This document shows positions 28,444-37,827 of a stretch of DNA of 64,000 nt, one piece after another. The translations under genes and the position numbers were made by a program. The notes beneath the pieces are model-generated. The model saw nothing but the letters and a program-made list of their open reading frames with translations. It was not told the origin of the DNA and did no database searches. Each line of letters starts with the position of its first letter. Position 1 is the stretch's first letter. Origin of the DNA: Candidatus Kapaibacterium sp. (GTDB lineage: Bacteria > Bacteroidota > Ignavibacteria > Kapaibacteriales > NICIL-2); NCBI GenBank assembly GCA_025055755.1, contig JANWWF010000001.1:90915-154914 (forward strand), in the 5' to 3' direction.

Positions 28444-29849
28444 TATGCCTCCTTGTCCACAACCGCCGCTTGGAGATCTGCTTCTGCTACAAGCGTATCA
28501 CCGACATAAGCTTTCGCGTGGAGGGCTATAGTATTGAACCGCTTCCCAGTCATGACAACATCGAGAACGAGCTGGTCTCCCGGCGTTACGGGTTTACGGA
28601 ACTTTGCATTGTTGATTCCCATGAAAAACACAAGTTTGTTCGCATCATACATACCATCCACATTTAGCAGCAAGATACATCCCACTTGTGCCATCGCCTC
28701 AAGAATAAGCACCCCTGGCATGACAGGTCGAACAGGAAAATGTCCAGGAAAATAAGGTTCGTTAATTGTAACATTTTTGATTCCCACGATACGATTGCGC
28801 TCGCTATCAAACTCGATTATGCGGTCAACCATGAGAAATGGGAAGCGGTGGGGCATGATTTTTAGTATGGCATTGACATCCAATACTGCGCCATCACTAC
28901 GCTTTGGCTGGTACCGGCGGAGAAGACGCTTTTGCTCATAATGTTTACGGATTTTTCGTGCAAATTCGATATTACTTGCATGTCCTGGGCGTGCTGCTAA
29001 AATCTGTGCTTTCATGGGCACACCTACTAATGCTAAGTCCCCCATCAAGTCGAGTAACTTGTGGCGAGCAGGCTCATTTTTGTAGCGCAATTGTGCATTG
29101 TTCAAGATTCCATTAGAGCCAAGCACAACATTCCGCTCTATACCAAGTTTTCGGAGCAAAGCGCGAAGCTGCTCATCGCTCATTTCTCGATCGACAATAA
29201 CAATTGCATTATCCAGATTCCCTCCCCGAATAAGCCCTTGATCCCAAAGCATTTCGACTTCATGCAGGAAGCAAAAAGTCCGTGCCGGAGCAAACTCGGT
29301 GACAAATTCTTTTTCCAAATTGAATAGCCCCGTATGCTGGCTGCCAAGCGCTGGATTGTTATAGTCAATCATAACCGTTATGCGGTAATCATCGTTTGGT
29401 AGAGCGACTAAGTCCACTCCCTTTTCTTCGTTCGTATAGCGTATCGGTTGGTCGAAAACTAAATAATCGCGGGGTGCAGACTGTTCCACGATCGTGGTCT
29501 TCTGCAGAGTCTCAACAAATGGAAGAGCACTTCCATCCCCTACTGGAGGCTCATTTGCGGTAAGTTCCATCCGACAATTGTCAATTTGCAACCCAACCAA
29601 TGCCGCTAAGACGTGCTCAACCGTATGAACTGATACGCCCTCGTATGAAATTGTTGTCCCTCGAGCTATATCTGTCACATAATCAACAAGCGCTGGAATC
29701 TCTGGGCTATTTGGTACATCTGTCCGGACAAATCGGTAACCGTAATTTTCTGGCGCTGGATGAAAAGTGATTGTTGATGGATTGCCCGTATGTAATCCAA
29801 CACCGGAAAAGCTTACTGCCTCGCGAATGGTTCGCTGTCGGTCAACCAT
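28443..29849 (-). CDS. lpxC-fabZ: Bifunctional UDP-3-O-acyl-GlcNAc deacetylase / 3-hydroxyacyl-ACP dehydratase (LpxC-FabZ fusion)
   Basis: The product is 468 residues from the ATG at 29849; the ORF track start is a TTG eight codons earlier. The N-terminal LpxC half (about 1-305) has TIREAVSFSGVGLHTG, the zinc-binding SVHTVEHVLAAL and HKLLDLMGDLALVG. The C-terminal FabZ half (about 325-468) has MPHRFPFLMVDRI with catalytic His, PYFPGHFPVRPVMPGVLILEAMAQVG with catalytic Glu, and the MTGKRFNTIALHAKAYV hot-dog strand. LpxC commits the cell to lipid A synthesis while FabZ competes for the same 3-hydroxyacyl-ACP pool, so the fusion balances both. The fusion is established in Bacteroidota and Chlorobiota. 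Confidence 0.95.
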   Translation of the reverse strand: MVDRQRTIREAVSFSGVGLHTGNPSTITFHPAPENYGYRFVRTDVPNSPEIPALVDYVTDIARGTTISYEGVSVHTVEHVLAALVGLQIDNCRMELTANEPPVGDGSALPFVETLQKTTIVEQSAPRDYLVFDQPIRYTNEEKGVDLVALPNDDYRITVMIDYNNPALGSQHTGLFNLEKEFVTEFAPARTFCFLHEVEMLWDQGLIRGGNLDNAIVIVDREMSDEQLRALLRKLGIERNVVLGSNGILNNAQLRYKNEPARHKLLDLMGDLALVGVPMKAQILAARPGHASNIEFARKIRKHYEQKRLLRRYQPKRSDGAVLDVNAILKIMPHRFPFLMVDRIIEFDSERNRIVGIKNVTINEPYFPGHFPVRPVMPGVLILEAMAQVGCILLLNVDGMYDANKLVFFMGINNAKFRKPVTPGDQLVLDVVMTGKRFNTIALHAKAYVGDTLVAEADLQAAVVDKEA

Positions 29850-29902
29850 AGCAACAAAAAACTCACTGTACAAATTTACCCACGCTCAACAGGGAAGAAG
29901 CT

Positions 29903-30991
29903 CTACTCTTGTTCGTCGCGAAGTTGGTCGGTTGGTTTTGGTGCTAACTTATGAACAAGTGAATCCAATATTGGCTCCAACTCTATCAGCCGCCGTAGCA
30001 CCGCTTCACTCCGAAGACGACGCTTTAACTCTACCGCTGGCGTACCACTGTACTCACCAGGCTGCAGAATAGATTTTGAAACTCCTGACTGCGCTCCAAT
30101 TGTCACCTCATCGGTGGTGCGAATGTGTCCAGTAAGTCCTGCTTGTCCGCCAATGCGATTTCGCCTCCCGACCCGTGTACTCCCAGCAATACCCACTTGG
30201 GCTGCAATAGCAGTATGTTCCCCAACTTCAACATTATGAGCGATGTGAACCAGGTTGTCAATTTTCGTCCCCCTTCGAATAATTGTCGAACCAAGCAAAC
30301 CGCGATCAATACACGTGTTTGCACCAATGTCAACATCATCTTCGATAACAACATTTCCGACATGATATAGCCGGTGATACTGCCCCTCGAACTCAGCATA
30401 GCCGAACCCTTCAGACCCAATAACTGCACCGTGCCCTACATAGCACCGCATTCCTATAACAGTACCATGACAGATGACGGCTCCAGATTCTATCACTGTG
30501 TCTTCTCCGATAGTAACGTTATCTTCAACTACTACGTTACATCCAATTTCAACGTTTTCCCCGATGACACAGTGCTCTCCAATAACCACACCAGCCGCAA
30601 TACGGGCAGTCTTCGCAATTGAGCTCGACGGCGCAATTGAAGCAGTGTGATGAATTATTCCTCCCGCTGGTTTACTGATTGAAACAACGTGAGCTAATAC
30701 TCGAGCGAATGCATAATCCGGCTTCGGATGAATCAACGCTCGAACTCCAGGAGGTAAATGAGGTGCAAACCGCTCAGTTGTAAGTACTACGCCAGCTTGC
30801 GTAGTAGCTGCCAAGGGCAGGAATTCCTCTCGTGCAAGGAATGATAAGTGGTCAGCTTGTGCTGTATCTAAAGGAGCAACGCCAGTAATTATAGTGTCAG
30901 TGCCACCGTCTATGGGGACACCAATGATATTTGCAATTTCTGCGAGAGTAAGGTGGAATTTCATTTTCGATTCGTGTATTGTGGACATCAT
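29903..30991 (-). CDS. lpxD: UDP-3-O-(3-hydroxyacyl)glucosamine N-acyltransferase
   Basis: The protein has 362 residues; an alternative ATG at 30964 (MKFHLTLAEIANII) would remove nine. The N-terminal uridine-binding domain includes ITGVAPLDTAQADHLSFLA. A long left-handed beta-helix of hexapeptide repeats follows, with the catalytic-His motif NLVHIAHNVEVGEHTAIAAQVGIAGSTRVG and the GGQAGLTGH coil. It adds the second acyl chain during lipid A synthesis. The start codon overlaps the upstream ompH stop by one base. Confidence 0.95.
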   Translation of the reverse strand: MMSTIHESKMKFHLTLAEIANIIGVPIDGGTDTIITGVAPLDTAQADHLSFLAREEFLPLAATTQAGVVLTTERFAPHLPPGVRALIHPKPDYAFARVLAHVVSISKPAGGIIHHTASIAPSSSIAKTARIAAGVVIGEHCVIGENVEIGCNVVVEDNVTIGEDTVIESGAVICHGTVIGMRCYVGHGAVIGSEGFGYAEFEGQYHRLYHVGNVVIEDDVDIGANTCIDRGLLGSTIIRRGTKIDNLVHIAHNVEVGEHTAIAAQVGIAGSTRVGRRNRIGGQAGLTGHIRTTDEVTIGAQSGVSKSILQPGEYSGTPAVELKRRLRSEAVLRRLIELEPILDSLVHKLAPKPTDQLRDEQE

Positions 30992-31677
30992 CAGCGCGGA
31001 ATTTCATTTGTCGAAGATTCTGGAGTTGGCTCACCACCCCGACTACGTTTGCGGGGAGAAGGAGGTGATTGTTTTTGTCGTTCAGCTTTGTTTCGTGGAT
31101 CCTCCTCGATAGCCTTCGCAAGCTCTTTTTCCAGGTCCTCGGATGCTATGTTTAATTTCTTGAGTACTTTCACCGTTAAGTCATATTTGGGATTGACGTA
31201 TGGAATAATCTGTGTACTTTTATCAAGAACTATATCATACCCTTCATTTGCTGCTACATCTTGGACTGCAGCGAAGAGCTTTTCCTCCACAGGACGAAGA
31301 ATAAGTTGCGTTTGCTGGTCGTATTCTCCACCTGGTTCAAATTTCTGTTTCAAGAAACGCTCTCGCTCATCTTTGAGGCGACTTAATTCGGCTTCCTTCT
31401 GCAAACGCTCCTCGACGCTCCAGACAAGACGATTTTTTTTGATTTCAGCGTCCAATTGCTCAATGGCCTTAAGTCGCTCTGCAGCTTCTCGCTTCCAATC
31501 GTCTACTAAACTTTGGAGGCGCTGCTCCGCTTGCTGCATTTCAGGCCACCGCGAGCGTATTGCGTCAGAGGCAATATAGCCAACCTTTTGACTGAATGCA
31601 CTATATACACAAAAAAGGGCTATGAATGTACTCCACGATAACGGTAGGCAGCCCAAACAAAAAAGCTTACTTACCAC
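30991..31677 (-). CDS. OmpH/Skp-family periplasmic chaperone, second paralogue with basic tail
   Basis: I start this at the GTG at 31677 (about 228 residues), which overlaps the upstream ompH stop by 11 bp. The longer ORF-track start at 31785 lies deep in the upstream gene and would precede the signal peptide (LPLSWSTFIALFCVYSAFSQ) with about 45 polar residues. After the signal comes KVGYIASDAI, then a heptad-rich coiled coil and the Skp-like end EGYDIVLDKSTQIIPYVNPKYDLTVKVL. The final 40 residues are K/R/P/S-rich (RQKQSPPSPRKRSRGG) and are not usual for Skp. It probably chaperones outer-membrane proteins to BAM. Confidence 0.78.
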   Translation of the reverse strand: MVSKLFCLGCLPLSWSTFIALFCVYSAFSQKVGYIASDAIRSRWPEMQQAEQRLQSLVDDWKREAAERLKAIEQLDAEIKKNRLVWSVEERLQKEAELSRLKDERERFLKQKFEPGGEYDQQTQLILRPVEEKLFAAVQDVAANEGYDIVLDKSTQIIPYVNPKYDLTVKVLKKLNIASEDLEKELAKAIEEDPRNKAERQKQSPPSPRKRSRGGEPTPESSTNEIPR

Positions 31678-32203
31678 GCTTGATACGATCGAGGACCTTG
31701 TACGTGATGTCTGCTTTATCTTCTGCATACAGGAGAAAGCTTGAGCCACGGTCGAAGACGAAGTTATATCGCTCTTCTTTTGCAACCGCAGCCACTGCTT
31801 CTTGTACTTTTTTCAATATTGGACTGAGCAACGAATCTCGTCGCCGAGCAAGCTCTCCCTGAAGGCCAAACTTCTCTTCCTGATACAAGGCGTATTGTTG
31901 CTGAAGAGCGCGCAATTCGTCTTCTTCCTTGCGCTGCGCATCTGCGGTCATCATCGCTTTGCTTTTTTGATACTGCTCAAAGCGTTCTTTGAAGCGTGTC
32001 TCCATCATTTGTAGGGTATCAAGGTATCGTTTCCGCAGTTCTGTCAACTCGCGGTCTGCCGCTACGGCTTCAGGTAATTCTTTGGCGATCTTTTCTAAGT
32101 CTGCCACTGCTATCCGCAGCGTTGATTCCTTACTCCCCGCATCCTTTTGAGCAAATGCAAGTGATACAAGGAAAATTGCTACACTCAGCACACGGACAAG
32201 CAT
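31667..32203 (-). CDS. OmpH/Skp-family periplasmic chaperone, first paralogue
   Basis: The product is 178 residues, the normal size for the family. A signal peptide (MLVRVLSVAIFLVSLAFAQ) precedes LRIAVADLEKIAKELPEAVAADREL, a long charged coiled coil (ETRFKERFEQYQKSKAMMTADAQRKEEDELRAL), and the closing core strand RYNFVFDRGSSFLLYAEDKADITYKVLDRI. Skp trimers bind unfolded outer-membrane proteins in the periplasm. The position between bamA and lpxD is the classic arrangement for this chaperone. Confidence 0.9.
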   Translation of the reverse strand: MLVRVLSVAIFLVSLAFAQKDAGSKESTLRIAVADLEKIAKELPEAVAADRELTELRKRYLDTLQMMETRFKERFEQYQKSKAMMTADAQRKEEDELRALQQQYALYQEEKFGLQGELARRRDSLLSPILKKVQEAVAAVAKEERYNFVFDRGSSFLLYAEDKADITYKVLDRIKRGK

Positions 32204-32236
32204 AGAATTAGAGACGATTAGTGAAACACATTCAGG

Positions 32237-34594
32237 TCACCGATTACCGAATTGGATGTGGAAGTTCCATCCACCCCGCTTTCCAGTGACATTGTCAATA
32301 TCAAACCCATACGCGTAATCAAATCCAATAAGCCCAATTGGATTAAGCAATATACGCATTCCGACTCCCGCTGAGCGTTTTAAGCTAAATAGATCTGCTT
32401 CACGTAGTTTAGGCCATGCATTTCCTGCTTCCGCAAATGCAAGAACGTAGATCGGCATTGGATTCAGAGAAAGCGCAAAGCGCAGCTCTGCAGTTTGACG
32501 GAAGTAGCTCAAATTGTTGTTGCCTGGCACCCCAACGCTGCGATCTGTGTAGCCACGAAGAGGGACAACGTTTATTCCTGCAATCCCATTGCCTCCCATT
32601 GCATAGTATTGGATAAGGGGAATAACTCCATTAGGACGAGAACCTAATCGCCCAACATTTCCAAACTCGGTGTTGAGATAAAGAACTAAGCGGTCAAACC
32701 CTTCAATTTGAAGGAGTGGATTAACAAATTCAATTTGTAGCTCGTTCTTCAGAAAATCTGACGAGCCAATACCGATTGCGCCCAGCGATGCTTGCAACGT
32801 CCAACGGAAGCGCGAACCGCTGGAAGGAAAAATGAGATTATCAAAACTGATTCGACTGATTGTCTGCATGATGGATATTTCATCAAACGTACGGGTTGGT
32901 TCCAGTGTTTGTGTGTACTCTACTTGCCGTTGATACGTGACAGACCAGTCTCCTCGGAAAAAATCATCTGGGAAACGGAAACGGCGTCCGATGTTAATCG
33001 TTCCGCCAGTCCGCCGTCCCTCTATGTTCCAGAAATAACGTGTATCATACACATTGAAGCCAACCGATGTTGGTTGGCCCCAAAGCCAGGGCTCAGCAAA
33101 GCTTAAGCTAAAGGTTTGGAATCGATTCCCCTGGCCAAAATCCCATTGAAAACTAAATACCTGCCCTGCCCCCCCGAGCAGAGGATTGCTAATATCAAAA
33201 TTGTTGAATGCAATCCCAATAGAGCCAGTCAGTCCAAATTGTCCAGCGTAGCCTATCGATGCATTGAGCACGTCAGTAGAACGCTCTTCAACTTGATAGA
33301 TTAAATCAACAGCGCTTGACATACCAGGAACCCGCCGAACATCCGGACGAAGCTTCTCTGGATTAAAGAAGTTCAATACACCAAGTCCTTTTACCGAACG
33401 AATTATTGCAGCGCGGTTGAAATAATCCCCAGGACGAGTAAACAACTCCCGCCGTATAACACGATCTTGTGTCTTTGTATTTCCCACAATGTCTACGCGC
33501 CGGATTGTAAAGCGGTCACGTTCATAAATATGCACAAATAGATCAACGCTATCGCTCGCAGCCCGGCGGAATTCGTAGAGGACTGTAGCTTCAAGATACC
33601 CGTTATCCAAGTATAACGCACGAATCTCTGTTTGATCTTCGTTTCCATTGATGTTTTTTTCAATTCGGTCCATATCAACTGGACTTCCCAGCTCAACTCC
33701 TAAGCGCCGCTCAAGCAATTCAGATGGGAATACTGTATTGCCGTCAAAACGAACAGAGCGAAGGTAATATCGGTTTCCCTCTTGCAGCGTGATAGCAATA
33801 TCAACAGCTTTTGACTCTCGATCAATGATGAACTCAGTGTTTATCGTGTCTGCATCAATGTATCCCCGTGAATGGTAATAGCGGAGTATGGCTGGAACAT
33901 CCTTCTCATAAAATTTTTTCCGATCGAAAGTTGCTGAACGCCAAAACTGCCACCATTGCTTTGGTTTGTTTTCCTCCAATGCCGACAACAAGTCGTCCTG
34001 TGTGAAGGCACGAGCTCCGACGAAGCTTACACTGCGCACTTTATACTCATCCCCTTCAGTGATTGTCACGATAAGGTCTACATAGCCAGGCTGCTTTGCA
34101 GTAACCGTATCAACCTGGACATCAGCAAAGAGCAAGCCTTCTTTCTCGTATAACCGGAGTATCTTATTGCGTATGAGTGCCACTTCATGGTAGGGCAATA
34201 ACTCACCTGTCGTCTTACCCACGGCGTCTCGGATTTTTTCCAAGCTTATCTCTTTGTTTCCCCGAATTTCGACAGCATTGTATCGTGGTACTTCTCGTAC
34301 TATGATTTTGAGAAAAACCCCAAGCGAGGTTACCTTATCGACAACTATTTTAACGTCAGCAAATTGTCGTCGCAGCCATAGGTTGCGTATTGCTTGTTGA
34401 AGAACGTCTGAACGCGGATCAAGCCGATCACCGACTCGAATCTGCGCAATCGCCAATATTGTGGCTGCATCAACAAAACGATTCCCCTCAACACTAACCC
34501 CAGCAACACGCGGATAGTCCTGGCTTACAAGGGCGAAGCCATATGTGCTGCACACCCATGTAAGACATACTAAACTCCAGATTAACTCTCTCAT
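32237..34594 (-). CDS. bamA: Outer-membrane protein assembly factor BamA
   Basis: The product is 785 residues, the usual length. A signal peptide is followed by five POTRA domains (for example VAGVSVEGNRFVDAATILAIAQIRVGD and IRRVDIVGNTKTQDRVIRRELFTRPGDYFNR) and a 16-strand Omp85 barrel. The loop-6 motif is VVPLRGYTDRSVG, and the barrel ends in WNFHIQFGNR. It catalyses folding and insertion of outer-membrane proteins. The window encodes many clients, including SusC, the TolC-type channel and the other barrels. It overlaps the uppS stop by 4 bp (ATGA). Confidence 0.96.
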   Translation of the reverse strand: MRELIWSLVCLTWVCSTYGFALVSQDYPRVAGVSVEGNRFVDAATILAIAQIRVGDRLDPRSDVLQQAIRNLWLRRQFADVKIVVDKVTSLGVFLKIIVREVPRYNAVEIRGNKEISLEKIRDAVGKTTGELLPYHEVALIRNKILRLYEKEGLLFADVQVDTVTAKQPGYVDLIVTITEGDEYKVRSVSFVGARAFTQDDLLSALEENKPKQWWQFWRSATFDRKKFYEKDVPAILRYYHSRGYIDADTINTEFIIDRESKAVDIAITLQEGNRYYLRSVRFDGNTVFPSELLERRLGVELGSPVDMDRIEKNINGNEDQTEIRALYLDNGYLEATVLYEFRRAASDSVDLFVHIYERDRFTIRRVDIVGNTKTQDRVIRRELFTRPGDYFNRAAIIRSVKGLGVLNFFNPEKLRPDVRRVPGMSSAVDLIYQVEERSTDVLNASIGYAGQFGLTGSIGIAFNNFDISNPLLGGAGQVFSFQWDFGQGNRFQTFSLSFAEPWLWGQPTSVGFNVYDTRYFWNIEGRRTGGTINIGRRFRFPDDFFRGDWSVTYQRQVEYTQTLEPTRTFDEISIMQTISRISFDNLIFPSSGSRFRWTLQASLGAIGIGSSDFLKNELQIEFVNPLLQIEGFDRLVLYLNTEFGNVGRLGSRPNGVIPLIQYYAMGGNGIAGINVVPLRGYTDRSVGVPGNNNLSYFRQTAELRFALSLNPMPIYVLAFAEAGNAWPKLREADLFSLKRSAGVGMRILLNPIGLIGFDYAYGFDIDNVTGKRGGWNFHIQFGNR

Positions 34595-35457
34595 GCCCTA
34601 CGTCTTGCGAGAAAATCAAAAAGACTACTTAAGTATGAACGGGTACTCGGCATGCCACTCTCATCCCAGGAAAGCTGCTCGCTAGTCATACCAAACCGCC
34701 GTTCTCGGCGTGCATACTCTGCTAGTGCTGTATAGTACTCTTGGCGGCGGAAATCTGGCCAAAGCGTCTCTGTTGTGTAAATTTCTGTGTAGGCAATTTC
34801 CCATAGTAAAAAGTTACTTATACGCTGCTCACCGCTGGTACGAATAAGCAAATCGGGTTCTGGTAATCCATGGGTAGATAAGTATGAGCTCACCAGATTT
34901 TCATTGATGTCCTCAGGCGAGAGCTTGCCACGACGAACATCAAGGGAAATCAATTGAATAGCACGGACTAAATCCCATCGTCCGCTATAGCTCAATGCAA
35001 GTGTTAGAACAAGCCCTGTATTATCTCGAGTGCGTTCAATTGCAGTAGCGAGTATACGCTGTACTCTTTTAGGGAGAGCAGCAATTTTGCCAATGGCATT
35101 GAGCCGCACATTATTCTGATCGAGCTCCTCCAGTTCAGTCTCGAGATAGTACTCAAGTAACCGCATAAGGGCATTGACTTCTGCTTGAGGGCGTCTCCAG
35201 TTTTCTGTACTGAATGCATAGAGGGTTAAATACTCTACCCCTAACTCAGCTGATGCTTTGACAATGTCGCGCACAGATTCTATACCTTCGCAATGTCCAG
35301 CTATGCGCGGCAACTTTCTTCCCACCGCCCAACGGCCATTTCCATCCATGATAATTGCCACATGGCGCGGCAATCGTTCTAATTGAAGCAGTGCGTTCTG
35401 CTGCTCAATATCCTGCTCAGTACGTTCGCTGAGCCATTGCTGTGGTCTGCCTACCAT
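34591..35457 (-). CDS. uppS: Isoprenyl transferase (undecaprenyl diphosphate synthase)
   Basis: The protein has 288 residues from the ATG at 35457; the ORF track extends 44 residues further into the intergenic region without family-like sequence. cis-Prenyltransferase signatures are complete: HVAIIMDGNGRWAVGRKLPRIAGH with the catalytic Asp, YLTLYAFSTENWRRP, DLLIRTSGEQRISNFLLWEIAYTEIY and LWPDF. It makes the C55 carrier lipid for peptidoglycan and O-antigen-like glycans from isoprenoid units of the MEP pathway (dxs and ispG are in this window). It is the first gene of the envelope operon and divergent from the HU-like gene. Confidence 0.95.
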   Translation of the reverse strand: MVGRPQQWLSERTEQDIEQQNALLQLERLPRHVAIIMDGNGRWAVGRKLPRIAGHCEGIESVRDIVKASAELGVEYLTLYAFSTENWRRPQAEVNALMRLLEYYLETELEELDQNNVRLNAIGKIAALPKRVQRILATAIERTRDNTGLVLTLALSYSGRWDLVRAIQLISLDVRRGKLSPEDINENLVSSYLSTHGLPEPDLLIRTSGEQRISNFLLWEIAYTEIYTTETLWPDFRRQEYYTALAEYARRERRFGMTSEQLSWDESGMPSTRSYLSSLFDFLARRRA

Positions 35458-35548
35458 GTACTGCAATTGATGTACTCTACAAGCATGCGAAAATAGCGCA
35501 CCTCTTTGGTACACGCTAAAGATCTTCAAATAGATGCGAAATACGCAG

Positions 35549-35556
35549 TATATTTG
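35549..35556 (+). promoter_or_regulatory. Candidate -7 promoter box (TATATTTG) for the HU-like gene
   Basis: In the 177-bp divergent region between uppS and the HU-like gene, TATATTTG matches the Bacteroidota TAnnTTTG box exactly and lies about 80 bp before the HU ATG. On the opposite strand CTATTTG (35528-35534) may serve uppS. No clear -33 TTTG is visible. Apart from these boxes I see no gene here. Confidence 0.35.
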
Positions 35557-35634
35557 TGCACTTTTGTCGTTTATTGTTTTTCTGCTCACACCATAGCTGG
35601 TGGATGGAGGAGTATCATTACGGAGAGGTTCGTG

Positions 35635-35976
35635 ATGCCATCAAACGTCACGAAGGCTGAACTAGTTGATTACATTGCCTCTAAAACTGGCTTAACCAAA
35701 TTGGAGGTTAAGGCTGTTGTCGAGGGATTTCTCGATGGAATTAAACAAGCGATGTTCCAGGGACGCCGTATTGAAATTCGTGGATTTGGCGTCTTTTCTG
35801 TAAAAGCACGCCGAGCACGCATGGCACGGAATCCACGAACTGGTGAGCAGGTTCCCCTTGGTGAACGATACATACCTGCGTTTCGTCCTTCAGACGAATT
35901 CATCTCTGAGGTCGATAGCACCATCAAGGAACGTATCTCTTCCGGTGGGCAGAGCTCTGAGTCACAGGATAACTAA
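35635..35976 (+). CDS. HU/IHF-family DNA-binding protein
   Basis: The product is 113 residues from the ATG at 35635, which has a purine-rich ribosome site (GGAGAGG) nearby; the 156-residue ORF-track version begins at an unsupported upstream codon. MPSNVTKAELVDYIASKTGLTKLEVKAVVEGFLDGIKQA is the dimerisation helix pair. RRIEIRGFGVFSVKARRARMARNPRTGE is the beta-arm with the conserved NPRTGE/proline tip. A short acidic and polar tail follows (SGGQSSESQDN). It bends or compacts DNA as a nucleoid protein. HU and IHF subunits cannot be separated reliably here. Confidence 0.92.
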   Translation: MPSNVTKAELVDYIASKTGLTKLEVKAVVEGFLDGIKQAMFQGRRIEIRGFGVFSVKARRARMARNPRTGEQVPLGERYIPAFRPSDEFISEVDSTIKERISSGGQSSESQDN

Positions 35977-35994
35977 TGGCTTGATTTTGACACC

Positions 35995-36618
35995 TTGAGA
36001 ACAAACGTGCGGATATGGATAGTGCTTGGAGGGATTGCCTTGGGGATTGCGGTGGGAAGCTTTGCTGTACGGCAGGTAATTATCGCAGAGCATCAGAGAG
36101 AAGGTCGCCAAAAACATGCTCAACAAATTGCTGAGCAAATAGCCCAATTACAGCAGGCTATTCGTATAAAAGAACAGCGTCGTCAGCAACAACAAATGCT
36201 CGATACTCTTATACGTATGCTTGCGAAGAACCCAGAAGACACGGCACTTATTGTTCCAATCGCTAATCTCATGCTTCAGACGGGCGATACGCTTGGCGCA
36301 CTTCGATTTTACCGCCGGTATGTTGATACTGCCAAAGGAGAAAATGTAGTAGCCCTAACGGACTATGCATACTTACTTTACGTACTCGGCGACCGAGAAC
36401 GCGGCAAATTCCTTACCCTACAAGCACTCTCTCGTGCACCATCGTACCAAGTAGCTCTTTACAACATGGGTGTCATGGAGTTCGATCAACGTCGCTATAC
36501 ACAAGCAATTCGATGGATGAAGCAGTGTCGCCAAGCCGATTCCCTCTCCCCGTTAGGACAGCTTGCGCAACGTGCAATTGAGCATCTTCGCCAACTGCAG
36601 CTCTCGTCAGATCAATGA
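35995..36618 (+). CDS. Membrane-anchored TPR-repeat protein
   Basis: The product has 207 residues if started at the TTG at 35995; a GTG at 36007 preceded by GAGA is an equally plausible start and removes four residues. One N-terminal TM helix (about residues 7-26) is followed by a Q/R/E-rich coiled coil (EQIAQLQQAIRIKEQRRQQQQ) and two to three TPR units (PIANLMLQTGDTLGALRFYRRYV; YNMGVMEFDQRRYTQAIRWMKQC). It is likely an inner-membrane scaffold with the TPR part outside the cytoplasm. No specific family name is recognised. It lies 18 bp after the HU gene. Confidence 0.65.
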   Translation: MRTNVRIWIVLGGIALGIAVGSFAVRQVIIAEHQREGRQKHAQQIAEQIAQLQQAIRIKEQRRQQQQMLDTLIRMLAKNPEDTALIVPIANLMLQTGDTLGALRFYRRYVDTAKGENVVALTDYAYLLYVLGDRERGKFLTLQALSRAPSYQVALYNMGVMEFDQRRYTQAIRWMKQCRQADSLSPLGQLAQRAIEHLRQLQLSSDQ

Positions 36619-36658
36619 AAATCACCACGGTTGTTTCACTATATGGAGGATAGCTCAT

Positions 36659-36754
36659 ATGCCCTGTGGACGGAAACGCAAACGCCATAAGATGGCCACA
36701 CACAAACGAAAAAAACGCCTGCGAAAGAACAGACACAAAAAGAAGAAACGCTAA
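36659..36754 (+). CDS. 31-residue basic AURKAIP1/COX24-like (mS38-type) ribosome-associated protein
   Basis: A strong GGAGGA sequence sits 8 bp before this ATG, unusual in a genome where most starts lack one. The peptide begins MPCGRKRKRHKMATHKRKK and is almost entirely Lys/Arg/His. HKMATHKRKKRLRKNRHKKK matches the short KRKMxxHKxKKRxRKxRxK block of the AURKAIP1/COX24 domain, known from mitochondrial ribosomal protein mS38, and tiny homologues of this kind occur in Bacteroidota. It would be a ribosomal or rRNA-binding accessory protein. The ORF track shows it only as the tail of a longer ORF (36563), whose first 32 residues are not credible. Confidence 0.75.
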   Translation: MPCGRKRKRHKMATHKRKKRLRKNRHKKKKR

Positions 36755-36778
36755 CGGTTACTGGGCTTCATGCAATAA

Positions 36779-37813
<1,035 letters not shown>

Positions 37814-37827
37814 CCATCAATGCAACC

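Noticed and set aside
30953-31579. 208-aa ORF antisense to ompH
   Set aside because: It is Ser/Arg/Cys-rich and exactly opposite a well-supported Skp gene; coiled-coil genes often give long antisense frames.
35506-35634. Upstream extension of the HU-like ORF
   Set aside because: It covers promoter DNA with a TATATTTG box. The ATG at 35635 has a ribosome site and gives a normal HU N-terminus.
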